From: Clostridium ganghwense
Lineage (GTDB): Bacteria; Bacillota; Clostridia; Clostridiales; Clostridiaceae
DNA length: 64,000 nucleotides
Direction of reading: 5' to 3'
NCBI RefSeq assembly: GCF_026735165.1
Contig: NZ_JAPQES010000001.1
Location: 248,001 to 312,000, forward strand
A program made the translations under genes and the position numbers. Numbering within the stretch: position 1 is the stretch's first letter; every line of letters starts with the position of its first letter. The notes below the pieces were generated by a model. That model was given only the letters and a program-made list of their open reading frames with translations, did not search any database and was not told the origin of the DNA. Below are positions 63,310-64,000 of this stretch, in pieces.

Positions 63310-63999
63310 TTATAATTTTTTTAATGAATTTTCAATTATATCATGAGTAATTTGAGCTAAATTCTTTCTCTCTGATTCAGATAGTGTTTCTAAATATATA
63401 GGTTTATGAATTACCATCTTAACAGTATGTCCTGTTACCTTATTACCAACTTCTAAAACTTTGTAAGTACCATCAATTGTAATAGGTACAATAGGAACCT
63501 TTGCCTTAAGGGCTAATTTCATGCTTCCTCTTTTAAATTCTACCATCTCTGATTTCAAGCTTCTCGTTCCCTCTGGAAAAATAATCATGGAATAACCTTT
63601 TTTTAAATTTTCTACACCTTCATTAATAGCTTTTATACCTTCTCTAATATTTTTTCTATCAATGTATACAGTATGGATTGCACTTAACCAACTTCGAACC
63701 AATGGAATTTTTTTTATCTCCTTTTTTGCAATGTATCCTGTAAGTCTGTTTAAATTTGAAGTTAAAAGAAATCCATCAAAAATTGCTTGATGATTAGATA
63801 CAAAAACACAAGGCCCATCTGGAAGATTTTCCACTCCCATTACCTCAGTTTTAGTTTTAGATACTTTTAAAACATGATCTGATATACCTTTAACCTTCTT
63901 ATAAGCATATTTATCAGCCAGTTCTGTTGATTTTTTTCTCAAGAAAAATAATTTAATCCCACCTGTTATACTATTTATCAGAAGATAAATTGCAAAATA
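63310..63999 (-). CDS. plsC: 1-acyl-sn-glycerol-3-phosphate acyltransferase (PlsC family), 5' end beyond window
   Basis: Transfers an acyl chain to lysophosphatidate in phospholipid synthesis. Motif I is NHQAIFDG (N-H-x4-D), followed by IHTVYIDRKN and motif III FPEGTRSLKSEM, then VPIVPITIDG. A TTG at 63942 is not the true start: the frame stays open to the window edge and encodes a hydrophobic segment (FAIYLLINSITGGIKLFFL) like the membrane-associated N-terminus of this family. The gene is therefore partial. Confidence 0.92.
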   Translation of the reverse strand, partial: YFAIYLLINSITGGIKLFFLRKKSTELADKYAYKKVKGISDHVLKVSKTKTEVMGVENLPDGPCVFVSNHQAIFDGFLLTSNLNRLTGYIAKKEIKKIPLVRSWLSAIHTVYIDRKNIREGIKAINEGVENLKKGYSMIIFPEGTRSLKSEMVEFKRGSMKLALKAKVPIVPITIDGTYKVLEVGNKVTGHTVKMVIHKPIYLETLSESERKNLAQITHDIIENSLKKL

Positions 64000-64000
64000 C

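Noticed and set aside
1-64000. CRISPR arrays, tRNA, rRNA, prophage or insertion sequences
   Set aside because: No spaced repeat array, tRNA-like cloverleaf, rRNA sequence, or phage or transposase motifs were recognised by eye; a tRNA or Rfam scan would settle the RNA part.

Overview
This is a low-GC, AT-rich window from an anaerobic Firmicute, most likely a Clostridium sensu stricto species. The signs are strong GGAGG ribosome sites, A/T-ending codons, a stand-alone rubrerythrin, class I (Fe-S) fumarase, GH4 phosphoglycosidases, an adenine riboswitch on adenosine deaminase, four chemoreceptors and many AT-rich hairpin terminators. I saw no rRNA, tRNA, CRISPR array, transposase or phage genes. 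It is chromosomal DNA dominated by transport, sensing and sulfur handling. The left end holds the tail of an unidentified gene, and the right end cuts an acyltransferase gene.

Layout: 0-2.6 kb, molybdate ABC transporter modABC. 2.6-9.6 kb, two chemoreceptors, a degenerate receiver/GGDEF-like protein, and a GntR regulator divergent from a 6-phospho-alpha-glucosidase with a clear promoter/operator. 9.8-13.9 kb, acetyltransferase, aromatic-acid-exporter-like protein, then a macrodomain/class M sirtuin ADP-ribosylation pair next to a MarR regulator whose apparent operators sit on both promoters. 14-21.2 kb, a sulfur island: symporter, CoA-disulfide/persulfide reductase with rhodanese, a fused YeeE/YedE transporter, a LysR regulator, and a second split YedE-TusA-YedE set. 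21.3-26.4 kb, 6-phospho-beta-glucosidase with GntR regulator, a two-component system and a DUF4342-like protein. 26.6-29.7 kb, malic enzyme plus two-subunit fumarase and a small membrane transporter. 29.8-34.8 kb, a small acidic protein, a TPR membrane protein, nitroreductase, an unusual UvrD-like ATPase fused to a LexA-type self-cleaving protease, MscS and LapA-like proteins. 34.8-44.1 kb, an ascorbate-family PTS, then a two-component system, membrane protein and ABC importer, with a perfect cre-type palindrome before the binding-protein gene. 44.3-52 kb, rubrerythrin, PocR sensor kinase, a chemoreceptor behind a SigD-type promoter, a metallophosphoesterase, and a reductase-rhodanese-TusA triple fusion. 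52-58.2 kb, a maltose/glucose-type PTS with two MalR-like operators, an EEP-fold hydrolase, an aldose 1-epimerase and a chemoreceptor. 58.3-64 kb, a secreted HAD phosphatase and a BCCT transporter separated by about 700 bp containing two apparently structured RNA elements, then adenosine deaminase behind an adenine riboswitch, and a plsC-like gene.

The most interesting items are the ATPase-LexA protease fusion, the MarR-controlled sirtuin/macrodomain pair, the two unassigned structured leaders upstream of the BCCT gene, and the repeated modular use of persulfide-handling domains. All functional calls come from reading motifs by eye; no database search was possible.
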